Of a stretch of DNA of 64,000 nucleotides, positions 35,611 to 48,144 are shown piece by piece; within the stretch, counting starts at the first letter, position 1; every line of letters starts with the position of its first letter. The notes below the pieces were generated by a model. It worked only from the letters and a program-made list of their open reading frames with translations, did not search any database and had not been told where the DNA came from. This DNA comes from Atriophallophorus winterbourni. Taxonomy: Eukaryota > Platyhelminthes > Trematoda > Plagiorchiida > Microphallidae. Where the stretch lies: the NCBI GenBank assembly GCA_013407085.1, contig JACCGJ010016202.1:1-64000 (forward strand). The letters run 5' to 3'. The translations under genes were made by a program, and so were the position numbers.

Positions 35611-37860
35611 TGTTTTTGTTGTTGATTATTGATCTAATTCGTTCAATATCTACCATGGATGTACATCACTAGCGCTTGAGTTTCTCATGCTCCTCAACTT
35701 TTTGAATGACTGACCAGTCCGGTCCGGTAGGATCAGTCTCCCGCTCAGCGATAGGCATTAATCGGTCTAACGATGTCAGTTGCAAGCAGAGGGTGCGATC
35801 AAAAATTAGCAGACAAGAGCAGCATCTACTCTCAGTGGGTTGAAGACGACGTTTCAAAAAGTGCCTCCAAAGTGAACTGTTTTACCAATCCGCTTATCAA
35901 TCTCCGTATCTAGCGAGAGGTTTCCGCAATGGTTAAACCAAGATATGTGAAGTTTTTTACGCTGAGAGTTTTATTGGAGGCGATTCAATCCCTTGACAAA
36001 GGATTTTGGAGTTGCTCATGGTGATTGCTAGAAAAATGTCTTTGCATGCCGATGAAAGCAGTGGTAGCTGCATTAAGGAGTGAGCATTCATGGCTGCATC
36101 GTCGGTAAACAGCAGGTCACGGATTAGCACATCCCCGTACCATAGTTTGTTCTCTCAAGCGCTTCTGGTTGAAAAGCTTGACATCAAACGTGAAATTCCT
36201 TCTGTTCTCGTCACAATAGGGTGTTTCAGCAGCAGAACAAATAAAATACCAAACAGCGTTGGAGCTGAAACACACCCGTTGTTGATGCCTCGGTGAATTT
36301 CAAAAGTGTCTTAACAGCAACCGTTAAATAAACTGAGCCGTTCATGCAAGAATGATAAGAACTAACGAGTTTTAACAGTCTTGGAAAACAGTCTATGTGA
36401 TCAAGCATTCTCAAAATACCCTTCTTACGGACACATTCGAATGTTTTCGTTAAATCAGTGGAAAAAGCGTTCAGTGGCATGAACCGTTCCAACCGCTTTT
36501 CTTAAAGTTGTCTGTGGGAGAATATAATGTCAATTGTTTATCTTCCCCTGAGGAAACCGCATTGAGATTCGGTGTATACTCTGTCAACTCAGTTGAAATT
36601 TCGTCGTCACTGAAGGGCCTTCCCAATCTTTGAGCAGCCTATTGCTCTACTGAGCTCATCAGGAGTAGGGGGTGTATTTTGATATCCAATGGTTGGTGCG
36701 TGCTGTAAAACCGCGCTGTCCCTAGAGAGAAGAAGCGCTCAACACATTATTCCATCTTCAGAGTTTTTTTGGCAATCGGGTTATCAGATACTGGCTCAAT
36801 AGGAGCCATTTCAAGTTTGTTTTGAACAATGGCTCTCTCGATCCCATCATGCAAACCGTGAAAATTACCAGTATTCGCAACTCTTGGATACCGAGGCTAA
36901 TTTTAGATCAGTAGTCATTTGCACCTCGTTTAGCAGTCTGCAAGACCTTATTTGTAACTACTTAAAGATGTTGTAAGTTTTCGTCTGTTGGCATTCATTT
37001 TAACTTCATGAACGTTGACTGTTTCTCGTACAAGACAGTAGTCATCATAGAAGCTTTGGCTTTTAGCAGTCACTCCATCAACATTTCTTCAGAACATTAG
37101 TGGAAAAAGCGACTCGGCATATGCAACTTTTTAGCGATTCCTAGTTTTCAAAAGCCGATTCGGGGTGAGTCAATTTGTTGAGCTTGGTTGTGAAAGCTTT
37201 TTTCAATCACAGAGTAGGATTACGTTCGCACATACGCCAAATGTCTAGTTTTTTGCTTAGCATACAATTTGGGCCCGGTGAAATCTAGTCGGGGGAAACT
37301 TTGGTTTTGCATAAACCAGTGAATGGTCAGTGTCACAGTTTGTGCCTTAATATGAGCTGGTGTGAGGTACGCTTTCTATATTAGTGGGTTTAACAGAAAT
37401 AAGATCAAGCCGATGTCGAGGCTTATACCGAGGATGTTTTAAAAAAAAGTGTGATATGGCTTTGTTTGAAAGAATGTATTACTAACACAAAGACTAAACT
37501 ATATGCACTGTACTAAATACGTTGTCCATTATCGTTCGGTTCGAAATACTCCGAAATTTCCTAGACAGTTTGGCAAGACTCGTGACCTGCGCAAAATTTA
37601 GCATTGAAATCTTCTATTACCACACATGTTTAGTGGGTTGCATTTAAGGAATCTTGTGAGAAAATGATATAGATTTACCTTTTCGGCAAACCAAACTCCA
37701 TGCAGTGAAGGCTCATCAGAACCCCATCCCTTCCAAATGGGTGTAATATCTTTCTGTTATTATACCAGTATCTGGTAGCCGTGAAACTTACTGGACAGCC
37801 ACGTTAAACTTCAGCCTTATCAGCTCATCATCATGTACAGCAGATTTTCATACGTCTTTG
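35611..37860 (-). mobile_element. degenerate RTE-like non-LTR retrotransposon
   Basis: Reading on the minus strand, 37.2-37.86 kb carries remnants of an endonuclease/post-endonuclease region. At 36.0-36.7 kb are broken RT pieces (DLTKTFECVRKKGILRMLDH, CMNGSVYL) aligned to the copy at 41.0-41.3 kb. At 35.61-35.95 kb lies the 3' tail (GTACATCCATGGTAGATATT on the minus strand). Relative to the 40-kb copy, about 530 bp is deleted near 35,870. Many stops and frameshifts make it non-functional. Confidence 0.75.
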
Positions 37861-37929
37861 TTATTCGAGACGTTACAATGAAATACAAAATGCATGAACC
37901 GGACCGTCCAGTTTCTCACTTACAAAGCT

Positions 37930-38760
37930 GATCTGTTTGAGATCGCAGTTCGTTTCGCTGGTTCGAAAAAAATGCAGTCTGCTTTTCGGTTGGTTCATAA
38001 TACCGATGCACGCAATGAGGATAGCAGACGGTGGCGACACGGCACCTTTTTGGTCTGGGGCTGCTCTACTTGAGGCTGGCGGTAGCCGTCCAATGAGACT
38101 TAAATATCTCTCCCACCGTTGGATCGAATCCTAGGCTCTATGATCAAGGCCAGTCAAGTCAGAGCTTTTACAGGTATTTGCTGCTTATCGTGTTACCATC
38201 CACAGAGGTAGAATAAAGTGTACTCTCCATCGGTGCGCGGAGATGTACGTTAGGGCAGTGCAACATGAATAACTAGCTGTTGCATATACCGCAAGAGCTA
38301 CCGATCCATGACACCAGTGGAACCAAAGAAACAGATAGGCTGATACATCTGGGCAACGATGCTGTCGCAGCGGTCGCCAAGACGGATTTAAAATGCAACT
38401 TCGAACTGTCTTACAGGACTCCGGCTCCGTTTATTCCCCGAGGTTGACTCCTGAAGCCGTTTTCATGATTGGACATAGTCACAAGACAGTTAAAGTTTCA
38501 GATAACGTTTTTCATTCCACTAGGTGGACCGCCTTCATGGACCTACTAGTTCCGCCTGCCCGAAGCAAACTGGTTTTAAGACGCCAACCAGCCAACTTTT
38601 CACTTTCTCCTGTCAGTAGTTGCCGTTCCACCGAGGCAAACAGGACCACGCGTGAAAGACAGGAGCAGGACTTGGCTGTTAGAAGCTGTACGAAAAGCGC
38701 GCCATTAAAGCCGTTTGTGGGTTTGGGAGCTTATCACTAGAACCGCTTGGACCATAACAA
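37930..38760 (+). other. GC-rich segment with a 115-codon ORF (38393-38740)
   Basis: The whole stretch is much richer in GC than its surroundings. The ORF starts ATG-Gln-Leu-Arg and includes RWTAFMDLLVPPARSKLVLR then NFSLSPVSSC. Part of it resembles the minus ORF at 41816-42160 (RWIAFLELLISP, FNLPSPMS), at about 60% nucleotide identity over the aligned part by eye. No known family is recognised. It could be part of a mobile element or a displaced gene copy. Confidence 0.35.
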
Positions 38761-38764
38761 CCTC

Positions 38765-39920
38765 GTTGACCGGGTAATTACAAAATGTTAAATACAAAAA
38801 GTGCTATCACTCGATATTTTTACGTCTACTATTGTACCCTTACTTTAAAGTGTTAAATTGTAATGAGCACTATAAAAGAACTGCTGTTACGGTGTACAAT
38901 AAATGTGCGATTCCATTTCGATGACAAGATTTATCGTTATACCGTTAGAGTTATCATGATTTCACAATTAAGACTGTTACTGGTAGATGTATTTTAGATA
39001 ATCTATGACAAGCTATGCAAGACGTAATTGGAAAAATCTATATATTGTAATTATTTAAAGGATACGTTTCACCTTTACTATAAAAAATCGCATTGGTAGT
39101 TCACTAGATGATTTTAAAAATGTCTGATATAATGCGTCTTTTCCTTTTTAATTAAAAAACAGCGGACGAAGTCAAGACGAAGAGCAACATGAATTATACA
39201 GTGTGCACACATCATGAGTGCAGTCTCAATGAATTTGATAAGAATCTTGGTACACAAACCGTTCACACGAGCAACTCAAATTTGCTTTGAAAAGAATTCT
39301 GCTTAAGAACTGCATTACTATGAATTGATCTGAGTAGAAATGGCTGCCCAAAATGCTAAGGCCGGAGACATGCACGTGAAGCTTTGAGTACGGTCAATAT
39401 CAAGTGTACCGAAAAAGTCTTTAAACATTCATCTTCATTAAATGACGATGATTTCAATGACTCTTCAACATTCAAGATAGACTAGATTGTTGATATGACG
39501 TTCAGTTCAGGAAACCTGAGTATAACGCTTATCAACAAATCGGTACTTAGACAACTTTTTGGTGACCTTCGCCATGCAAGCTCAATGTGCATCTACAAAT
39601 TCACCGGCTGATTGATTGTATGACACGTGAAAAATGCAAACACGAATGTATGAACAGCTACCAAGTTGGTTGAATATACGTTATTATCGGAAGTTTAACA
39701 TCGCGGTCAAGACCCAACTGGTCAACACTGACCACCGGGTAAAACCTGACAATGCGTTCGCTGTAGTGTACACACTTCCCCATATCATTTCATAGAGATT
39801 TGGCTAGAGAATTTTAAAGACAGCTGAGTCGATAGCAATAAAAATCTTAAGGCAGAACTTTTTCTTCCAGAAAAGACGATTAAGTCGTTTCTCATTGTCA
39901 TAACCAAACCAGTTTCAGCA
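38765..39920. other. AT-rich DNA, no feature
   Basis: Nothing coding or repeated was recognised up to the 3' end of the retrotransposon at 39925. Confidence 0.35.
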
Positions 39921-39924
39921 TTAA

Positions 39925-41330
39925 TGTTGTTGTTGTTGGTCTACTTCGGTTGATAACGACCATGGATGTACATTACAATCGAATGAATTTTAATGTTCTA
40001 CAGCTTTTAAAATGACTAAACAGTCCGATTCGGGAGGAACAACCTCTCGCGCAGCGCTGGCAACGATAGTCAGAACTCTGTTGTATTGCATCAGTTGCAC
40101 GCCGGCGGCGTAATCTGCGTTCAGCAGCCAAGAGCTGTATTTGCTCCTCACCAGCTTGCAGACAACACTTTACACAATGCCTTCAATGTGAGCGGTCAAG
40201 AGCAAGTTCTCCCCAACTCGCCGGGTCAATGCCAAGAGTTTTCATATCGCTTTTGCAAACGTCTTTGTACCGCAAGTGCGGTCTGCCCAATGGTCAACTT
40301 CCTAGTTGCAACTCACCATAGAATAAATCTTTCGGCCATTTTCCATTCTGTAGAGATGACCAAGCCACCGCATGCGGCGCTGTCGCAATAGTGTGAACAT
40401 TCTCTGTAGACCGGCTTTTGGAATCACTTCAGCATTAGTCACTCTGTCCATTCACGATATGTTCAAGATACGACGGATGCTTCGTAGATGGAAAGCATTC
40501 AGCTTCCTTTCGTGTCTTACGTTGGTGGTCCTGGTTCCACTACCGTACAGTAAAGCATTTAGTAAGCACGCGCTGTACACCATCATCTTTGTCTTTACAG
40601 TCAGCTTGCGGTTTCCCCAAACACGAGAGTTCAGTCGAGACAGAATGACGGCTGCTCTGCCTATCCTCTTATCAATCTGCCTGTCAAGCGAGAGGTTATC
40701 CGCAATTGTTGGTCCAAGGTATGTGAAATGATGTACTGATTCAAGCTGACAGATTCCAACAGTGATGATGGGAGGCGATAAAGTCCCTTGACCAAGGACT
40801 TTGGTCTTGCTCATGCTGATTGTTAGACCAAAGTCTTTGCATGCCGACGAAAAACAGTCCATTAGCGACTGAAGGTGCTCTTGGGAGTGAGCAATAAAGG
40901 CTGCATCGTCGGAAAACAGCAGATCACGGATTAGCACATTCCCGTACCATAGTTTATTCTCTCAACCGGTTCAGGTTGAAAAGCTTGCCATCACTTCGCG
41001 TGCGTAGGTAAATGCCTTCTGTCCGCGTCCTGAAAGCGTGCTTCAGAAGCAAATCACGGAAAATGCCGAACAGCGTGGGAGCAAGAACACACCCTTGTTT
41101 GACGCCTTGGCGAATTTCAAAGGCTTCTGAGCTGAAACCGTTAAAATGGACTGAACCCTTCATGCCTGAGTGGAACGAAATAACGAGCTTCAGCAGTCCT
41201 GGAGGGCAGCCTAATAAATCAAGCCTTTTAAAAAGACCCTCCCTGCTGACGTAGTCAAATGGTTTCGTTACATCAATAAAAACAGCGTATATTGGCAGCA
41301 TTAACACGAGTCTGATTTTTGGTTTAACCC
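39925..41330 (-). mobile_element. 5'-truncated RTE/SR2-like retrotransposon with RT domain
   Basis: Minus-strand RT motifs in order: A (AVFIDVTKPFDYVSREG), B (VKQGCVLAPTLFG), then after a frameshift near 40945 motif C (LFSDDAAF) and motif D (FGLTISMSKTKVL). These are followed by FTYLGPTIADNLSLD, RVWGNRKLTVKTKM and LNAFHLRSIRRIL. Downstream are RRMRWLGHLYRMENG and a C-terminal zinc-finger remnant (CQRC...SRIGLFSHFKSC in another frame). Motif A has Pro for the usual Ala and the FADD box is FSDD. The 5' end, with endonuclease, is missing beyond ~41330, as in incomplete target-primed integration. The minus-strand 3' end is TGTACATCCATGGTCGTTAT then a CAACAACA-rich tail. The RTE-clade call is by motif memory. 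Confidence 0.88.
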
Positions 41331-41815
41331 TCAAACGTCAAATACTTTTTAGGTGATTTCGTTGAAGCAACAGCCATGAGAACGCTGTTACACTGTAAAC
41401 AGCTGAGGAACAAAAATATCGACGTTCTTCGAATCTGTTTTAGCAACGCTTGAAATAGTTGAGATGGTACCCTATGTAGTTGGTTCCGGCGTTCTAGTAA
41501 AGAGTACCTGGAACCGGTTATTACCAATTTTGGCGGTTTAATAGTTATTGTTTGATTATAATCAGATTCATTTTAAATTTTTCAGGCATGTATTGCAGAG
41601 CTTGATGTGATATACCAAAAAACTAATCTTTAAAACCAATCTATATTTTTTTCAAACAAATGGAAATATTTTTTTGAATCTGACTTGAACGTGCGCACAA
41701 CAAATCGTTCAAATTAGGCCCGCGTGATTAGCTGATTAATGAAGCGATTTTCTGGCGTTAATCGTTTGAGAAAATCAACTCAAATATCTGTTAGAATTGC
41801 ATATACCTTGAAAAC

Positions 41816-42160
41816 TTAAATTCGAATTTCTTCATAGCTGAAGAGGGTTGTATTGAACTGGAACGAGTCCCATATTTCCGTTAACAACAAAGTCAAGTTG
41901 CTGGCTTGTATGCGCGGTCGTATATGATTCGACGAATCTGCTTCTATAGACATTGGAGAAGGCAAGTTGAAAGACATGCGTTGGAGATCATTCGAGTTTT
42001 TGGAAGGTGAAATTAATAATTCTAAGAATGCGATCCACCGGGGAAGAAAAAGCTTAATTTCAAAATCGAGAAAGTTACCTTGCAAATCTTTGAAGCCGGG
42101 TTTTATTGGATGTATTTTAGTTGTGGCCAAGTTCATTATAAAAACATGTGACGAGTTCAT
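41816..42160 (-). CDS. candidate coding exon, unrecognised
   Basis: An ATG-start frame of 114 codons. Its central part (FLPRWIAFLELLISPSKNSN then QRMSFNLPSPMSIEADSSNH) resembles the GC-rich plus-strand ORF at 38393-38740, with substitutions mainly conservative or synonymous, as expected for a protein under selection at some time. A splice-donor-like AAG|GTATAT lies just past the stop. The family is unknown. Confidence 0.35.
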   Translation of the reverse strand: MNSSHVFIMNLATTKIHPIKPGFKDLQGNFLDFEIKLFLPRWIAFLELLISPSKNSNDLQRMSFNLPSPMSIEADSSNHIRPRIQASNLTLLLTEIWDSFQFNTTLFSYEEIRI

Positions 42161-42465
42161 TATTCAAATTTATCGGCCCAGTTTATTTCTTCAAACCCTT
42201 GTTGTTGTAGAAAAAGAGGTTTTGTTTCATTAGCAATAGTATATTCTCTTTGTTGATCTTTCATGACGTACATATCTACGCAGCAACCAGATTGACAGAC
42301 AATTCCACATTTGTGGAAGATAATACAGGGAACTTTGGATACGAACTGAAAGCTATGGCTCTACGCCTAAGCATCTACTGACAGTAATTCAAATCATTAG
42401 ATCTCATCGGAGGGCTACCGTCCGCTTCAAGTTGGTCAGCCATCAGGCATTAATGTGCCGTCACG

Positions 42466-42720
42466 TCACGTTACGTTGCTCTCGCTGGGATTATACGAAA
42501 TAGAAATCAACCGAAAGGCACGCTCGTATTCACGTACAATCAACAAATACATCACAAACTCAAAAAAGAAATCTGGAGTGTCCGACCTGCGTGTAGTTGC
42601 CTTAAGCACGCAATAATACGAATGGAATTTAGCAGAGTGGACTAGAAAAGGAAACGATGTATTCAGATTATTCAACTGCAACGCAGTGCCGGTACGATTG
42701 CTCAAAGCATAATATAACAT
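42466..42720 (-). CDS. candidate coding segment, unrecognised
   Basis: This open frame has varied, coding-like codon use at its 3' half (VLKATTRRSDTPDFFFEFVM, then REYERAFRLISISYNPSE) and ends at TGA. It is on the same strand and upstream of the frame at 41816-42160 and could belong to the same gene, but no in-phase splice pair was found. An opposite-strand ATG ORF (42657-42881) overlaps its 5' part. Confidence 0.25.
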   Translation of the reverse strand: MLYYALSNRTGTALQLNNLNTSFPFLVHSAKFHSYYCVLKATTRRSDTPDFFFEFVMYLLIVREYERAFRLISISYNPSESNVT

Positions 42721-42899
42721 TGAAAAAACATCGTTCTATAAATTTGCATCAGCTGGACCAGGTTCACGTCAGTCGCGCTTATATGAAGTGCATCGAGCTC
42801 AAAAGACCATATCATAGCGCAAAACATGACAAATACAATTTGTTTGATGTGCGCAGAAACGAAAGCCCCACAAATGTTTGATTTTACCGTTCAAAATGG

Positions 42900-45800
42900 A
42901 ATGATTATCAGTTAATAGCCGTCAGATTTATATTTAAACGTGAAGAAGATGTGGGATCTTAGCAAGCTCAAAAGGTCGAGATTAGAATAGCAGAGACAGC
43001 TTAAAAAAACTAAAAATGCTAAAAATGCTTACATCTAGCCGCCTAATATACATGCGACCCGAAGAAACCTCGAACGAGTTGTTCGTTTGAACTCAACAAT
43101 TCGGTGATGACTGCTATTTTGGAGAAGACACCGTGTGCCTTTCTGGTGTTTAAATGAGCACAAACCGATGTAAAATTAGCTATTTAAAGCACCTAGAAAG
43201 TAGGTTATTCAGATCAAAAAACAATTAGCTATTGACTACTAAATAACTACCAGCGTCGATATCAAAAAGCAACGGATACTTGCCATTTTCATTTTATGCA
43301 GCAGTAAGGGGCTATTCTTTTTCCAATCCGCTACGCTGTTTCGTTGGTACAGTGAACTTTTATTTATCTTCCATTTCATACTATGCAAGTACGAACTGGC
43401 CACTGATAATTCTTCTAAAGACGACTAAAATGAAATTTCCCTTAGCTATGAAACTAAAAATGACAGGGAAACAATCGAAACGTTGCGGCAATAATACATC
43501 ACTCATCCATCTCACAAGTGACAAGAAATTGACAACAGATCGACACCGATCCCCACAGTGTCAGCCCGTATTCGTTCGTATTGACTATGTTAAAAGAAGA
43601 ACGTTATATATGATTAGAGCGGTTATAAGGTTATTGTGCGAGCGTTGACTGATTGATGACTGCACATAGTGAGAAAGCCTACAATAATTAATGTAACCAA
43701 ACCAATCACCATCCATCAGCAAACCCCAGGAATCTAACAAATTATCTAGTTTTTCCATGCCTTTAGACACGCCAAAGCATGTCTTCCCTAATTAACTTTT
43801 CACTAACAACAAAACCTGTGGTCTATCCTTTCAACCACATTGATTGTCACGCATGATCAATTCGAAGTTCAACATGACCAACAAAACTCACTATATACCT
43901 CAACCAAAGGAAATAGTCTCCATCAAAATCACCTATACACAATTTACTGTTGAACATGTTCCAGCAGCTCATTCTGTATGAATTTTCACATATTATTTCT
44001 AACTTACAATTCATCTACTTTTATCAAAAATACCTGTGCTCATTGCACAAGTTGAATGAGCGTCATGAATTTTAATTCGAAGAACTTACCCAACGAATAT
44101 ATGTGCTACTCCTAGAGAGGGTGACTACCTCATGATAATCACCTTGGTAAAAGTCAGCATTGGAGTTAATAGCAGTTATTCATAATATATCTGATCTATT
44201 TTACTGTGAAAATCTTGAGAATCACACAAATTCGCATGATACACAGCATAGCTTCATGGTGTTTCTCGCCAAAATGTTTAATGAATAGAAATTATGCCAT
44301 ACGTTTTAAAGCGTCAATTCCATACAAATTGGAATTTCATTCATATGACATTTTGTGCTGTCATATGTCTTTTCGTGTTTGTCAACTAATTGGGAAATTG
44401 TACCGAAAATGTCGAAATTGTTCTTAAATTCTGAAAGGTTAATGGATCAACAATCTTTAGAAAATACATACAAGTGTTACATTCATTGATTTTAAACGAA
44501 AATTCGTATTTGCAATCATGGCATTACACTTAAACATGCAACTTTTTAAGATTGGTAATTTAGCTAAATGGAGGAATAGCTGAATCGTTGCGTTGTCATA
44601 TAAATCAACCGGTAATCACGCTTCATTAGACTAATTAGAATTGAGAAACTCGACCAAAATTCACATAGTTTTGCCCTTGATATTTTTATAGCCATGGCAT
44701 TGGCATTCCGAAAAATAACTCCGCTAAACTTCCGTCACGTTTTGTACGGAAACTTATAAGCGGACGACAACACCAGCTTCAATTGTTTATCAGTGACGAC
44801 TATGTTGACCAGATCGAAATGGAAAGCGAATGTTTGAACACCACCCAAGTTTCTTGTACAATGATTGTTCTAGAAAGGTGAACAGTTCAACTTTAGCACA
44901 ATGCGTTACCTTGTGAAACCTCAGATGAGTCCACATTGATTTTCACGACTCCCAACGACGTGTCAGGAAGACTTGATTGGATCATTTTAAAGACTTATCA
45001 GATCATAACCACCAGACAATTTTGTCGTTAATGAATGATTAGATTATAAATGTAATATTAATGGCTTCCATAAAAAACTTATTGTTGAGTTGTGCTACAA
45101 ATGCTGTTCGTTTACGTGATACGAGAATTCAGACTTGCTTTTGTGTTGTAACCTACAAAGGGTGACATATCATTTACCTAGAATTGTAATAAAACGTTTT
45201 AAAAAATGTATCATTTTTAACCTTTTTGAAGTTTCAATTTAAATCTGTCAATGAATTCAGAATATAGTTGGTATGGTGATAATAAAATTCAATAATCATG
45301 TACAAATTTGGTGGATATTTCAATGACGGCACTACTCATGAATGCTAAGCAACATAATGTTTGAATAAGAACAAATGGTCGTTCTGACGAATAGACTTCA
45401 TTTGGATTCCTGCACACATAATAAGTAGTCAAAAAGACAAAATTTTGCATATTTTAAATACAAAAACAATTAGCAGAGAAAATTATCATAAATGTTGAAT
45501 TAAGGTAATGCACTGTGTACTGTTTAGCATCAATGACGATATATCGCTAAAGCTAATCTGCTAATATTTTGTATTTGATCATTCGGGATTCAATAAGCTA
45601 ACAAGATTTGATAAAAACAAACCTGACGAAGAATTATAGCACAGTAAAATTCTTGATATAATTTTACGTACTGTACGAAAAATAGAGTATTTATACCATT
45701 AGCGTTGGATCATAGTTGCCTCCAGAATATGATATTTTTACTATGATTGTACCATTAGATAAATATTGGTCGCTTATGAAAGTTTAAAAGTTACACCGAA

Positions 45801-46195
45801 AAGATCCCTTCCGCATTTAAAAAGTTGAATGCCTTTCCGATATTCCGGTATATTTCCTTCTCATCTGGTTAACTACATGAGATATGGCAGTGGATGTTAT
45901 TGAACGCATATAAAATAGTGTCTTCCGATCATCCAATAAAAACGTTCAAGCGGTTTGCTTATTGGCTACAGCAATGTTATATCTATGATGCACTGCTCTA
46001 ACTCAAAAGCAGGCCAACAGTACCTTACAGATATGTCAAGCAATCAGGTTTACTTTTTTGTATTTTGTCACTCGCTGATATTCAAGATTCTGTTGATGAT
46101 GGATGCAACAATTTCGCATGTCTTAACTTCAAACACCCAGAGCAAGTAGAAATGAAATCCGGAATGACTATTGGACTGAAATTAGTTCCAATATC
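42900..46195. other. AT-rich interval, no firm gene
   Basis: The longest frame (plus 43280-43648, 122 codons) opens at TTG and resembles nothing known. No paired splice sites were recognised. Confidence 0.3.
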
Positions 46196-46201
46196 CAAAA
46201 G

Positions 46202-46420
46202 CTGCGGTTAGTGATATTTATTTGATATACATGCTAGATATCAAGAAACCCATTTGTTCAACTGATCTTACGCGAGTTTCTACGGGTAAGTAACCGATTG
46301 TTTATAAAGCACATCAGACGGAGAGATGATTCTCATAATTCTAAAGATTGTACGGTTATTTCCAGGGTCAGTCGAAATTTCCCATCTTCTCTCAACCCTT
46401 TGACATCTCGACATTTCATC
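46202..46420 (+). CDS. candidate last two exons of an unrecognised gene
   Basis: Exon 46202-46285 is bounded by a CCAAAAG acceptor and a perfect ACGG|GTAAGT donor and is open in one frame only (AVSDIYLIYMLDIKKPICST). The next acceptor, GGTTATTTCCAG ending at 46365, gives an 80-bp intron. In phase the second exon reads SVEISHLLSTL and stops. A different frame of the second exon is longer and looks more coding (GQSKFPIFSQPFDISTF), but does not match the phase. So the first exon is better supported than the join. Confidence 0.33.
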
Positions 46421-46635
46421 CAATTATGATGACCTCAAAAAATTTATCGTCGTCTTATTTAGAAAACATTGCCCGAATGACGATAAATTGCCACCGAAGC
46501 TCTTGAGAGTACATTCCAGGGTACGGGATACGCTAATTCGTGAGCTAATATTCGTCAACAGCGCAGTCATCATTGTTTACTCACCAATGAATTTTGTTCC
46601 CCAATGGACTGATTTACGTCAGCATACAAAGAATA

Positions 46636-46832
46636 GTATGTCGGTCGCCTTTGTCCAATGTCGACCATGGATTTACATCATAGTCGCATGAGTGTTTCAT
46701 GCTCCACATCTTTTCGAATAAAAAACAGTCCGATTTGGGAGAAACAATCTCTTTCGCAGCGCTTACATTGCTCACAGAGATGAGTAGCTCTCGGACAATC
46801 GAAAAAAGTTGCACACTTACAGCGTAATCCAT
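46636..46832 (-). mobile_element. RTE-like retrotransposon 3' tail fragment
   Basis: Plus-strand text TCGACCATGGATTTACATCA...ACAGTCCGATTTGGGAGAAA...TCGCAGCGCTTACA matches the 3' tail of the 39.9-kb copy. It contains only the last ~200 bp and is dead on arrival. Confidence 0.75.
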
Positions 46833-46839
46833 GATTAGA

Positions 46840-48140
46840 CTAGTATGACGATCAATATCAACGATAGTAAAGTTCGTGGTCAAGAATCTGGATCGCCTTT
46901 CATCATTACAAATGAAAACTGTTAGCTTGAAACAGTAGATCGCAACTTATAACTTTTATAACATTTTGCGGATAATCGTTTGACGGATTCTTGGATTCAT
47001 CAGCGGAATCGCATGGCAATTGTCGCTCTTCTACGAATGAAATCCTGTTTCTTGAATAACGACAAACTGACAGTGAAATCCGAATTGATCGGTATACAGC
47101 GTAATAACGGCTTCATTATATGGGAACTGAGCCTTGACTACCCACGCATGGCACAAAGATTGACGGAATTATTCATAATTAACGAAGTATCCGTGTCAAC
47201 CTAAATACATATTGGATTAACAGATTGAATAATGCAGATCTTTAGTCATGGACTACAGACACTATTCACATTATTCCGAACGAGTGGCCTCCTCTTGCTA
47301 TCTACTACATACAATGGCAAAAATTCAAATCATAAAATTATCCACTCTAAGATAGCATCATGAAGTCTAATAAAAGTAGCCCCCTATCGCTCTTGCTTGT
47401 TAACTTGATAGTATAGCCAGGATATTGACCCTACGTGTGGGAAAAAATTAAATTTGACTGGTCATTTACAAAAGTATCACAGATGACCTGTTACTTTGAA
47501 AATAGAATATACTCCTAATTCCAATATTTATTGAATTAAAAGTGAACATTTTCGTGATTTGATGAACGAGTTCTTGAATCTCTCTTAATTATTGTAGGTA
47601 CCACAGAATTTCACGGCATGTTGGATACAGCTGATAACACTGTCAGTGTTTATAATTGTTTCGATTATTTCCCCCCAGTTTCGGTAATATTAGGTGCACT
47701 GGAATTTTATACACCGCATTTCCTTTTTAGCATCTTCTTCACGATATTATTCTGTGGCATCCAATCAAAAATCGATCACTGATCGATTATATCTTTTCAA
47801 ATCGGCGATCGGTTCGATTACGTATCTTTACTTTTTAAGCAAACAAGACCAAATGTCGGCGATTTTTTATTCGTCCTATAGTTGTTAAATTTACAAATTG
47901 TTGTTAAAATTTGTCGAAACAGGTGAACACAACAGAGAAATGGGTTTGCATAACATCCAAGTGTCTGCTATTGACAATCAACTTATGAATTTTTATCATG
48001 AATTATTGCACTTCCCAGCAGATGTCAAAACAAAACACCGATATTTGAATATCTATTTTTGAAGGTGCATGAAAAATCTTACGGAACTCATTTCAAACTG
48101 ATCGAACAAATTTGGTGTGAATTTCAAAGCAACGAACCGG
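46840..48140. other. AT-rich interval, no firm gene
   Basis: The plus frame at 46980-47204 opens at TTG and has no splice support. Nothing else is seen. Confidence 0.3.
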
Positions 48141-48144
48141 CAAT

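Noticed and set aside
38115..38135. tRNA T-loop-like GGATCGAATCC
   Set aside because: No matching acceptor, D or anticodon stems could be built around it.
43280..43648. 122-codon plus-strand ORF
   Set aside because: TTG start, no acceptor and no recognisable domain.
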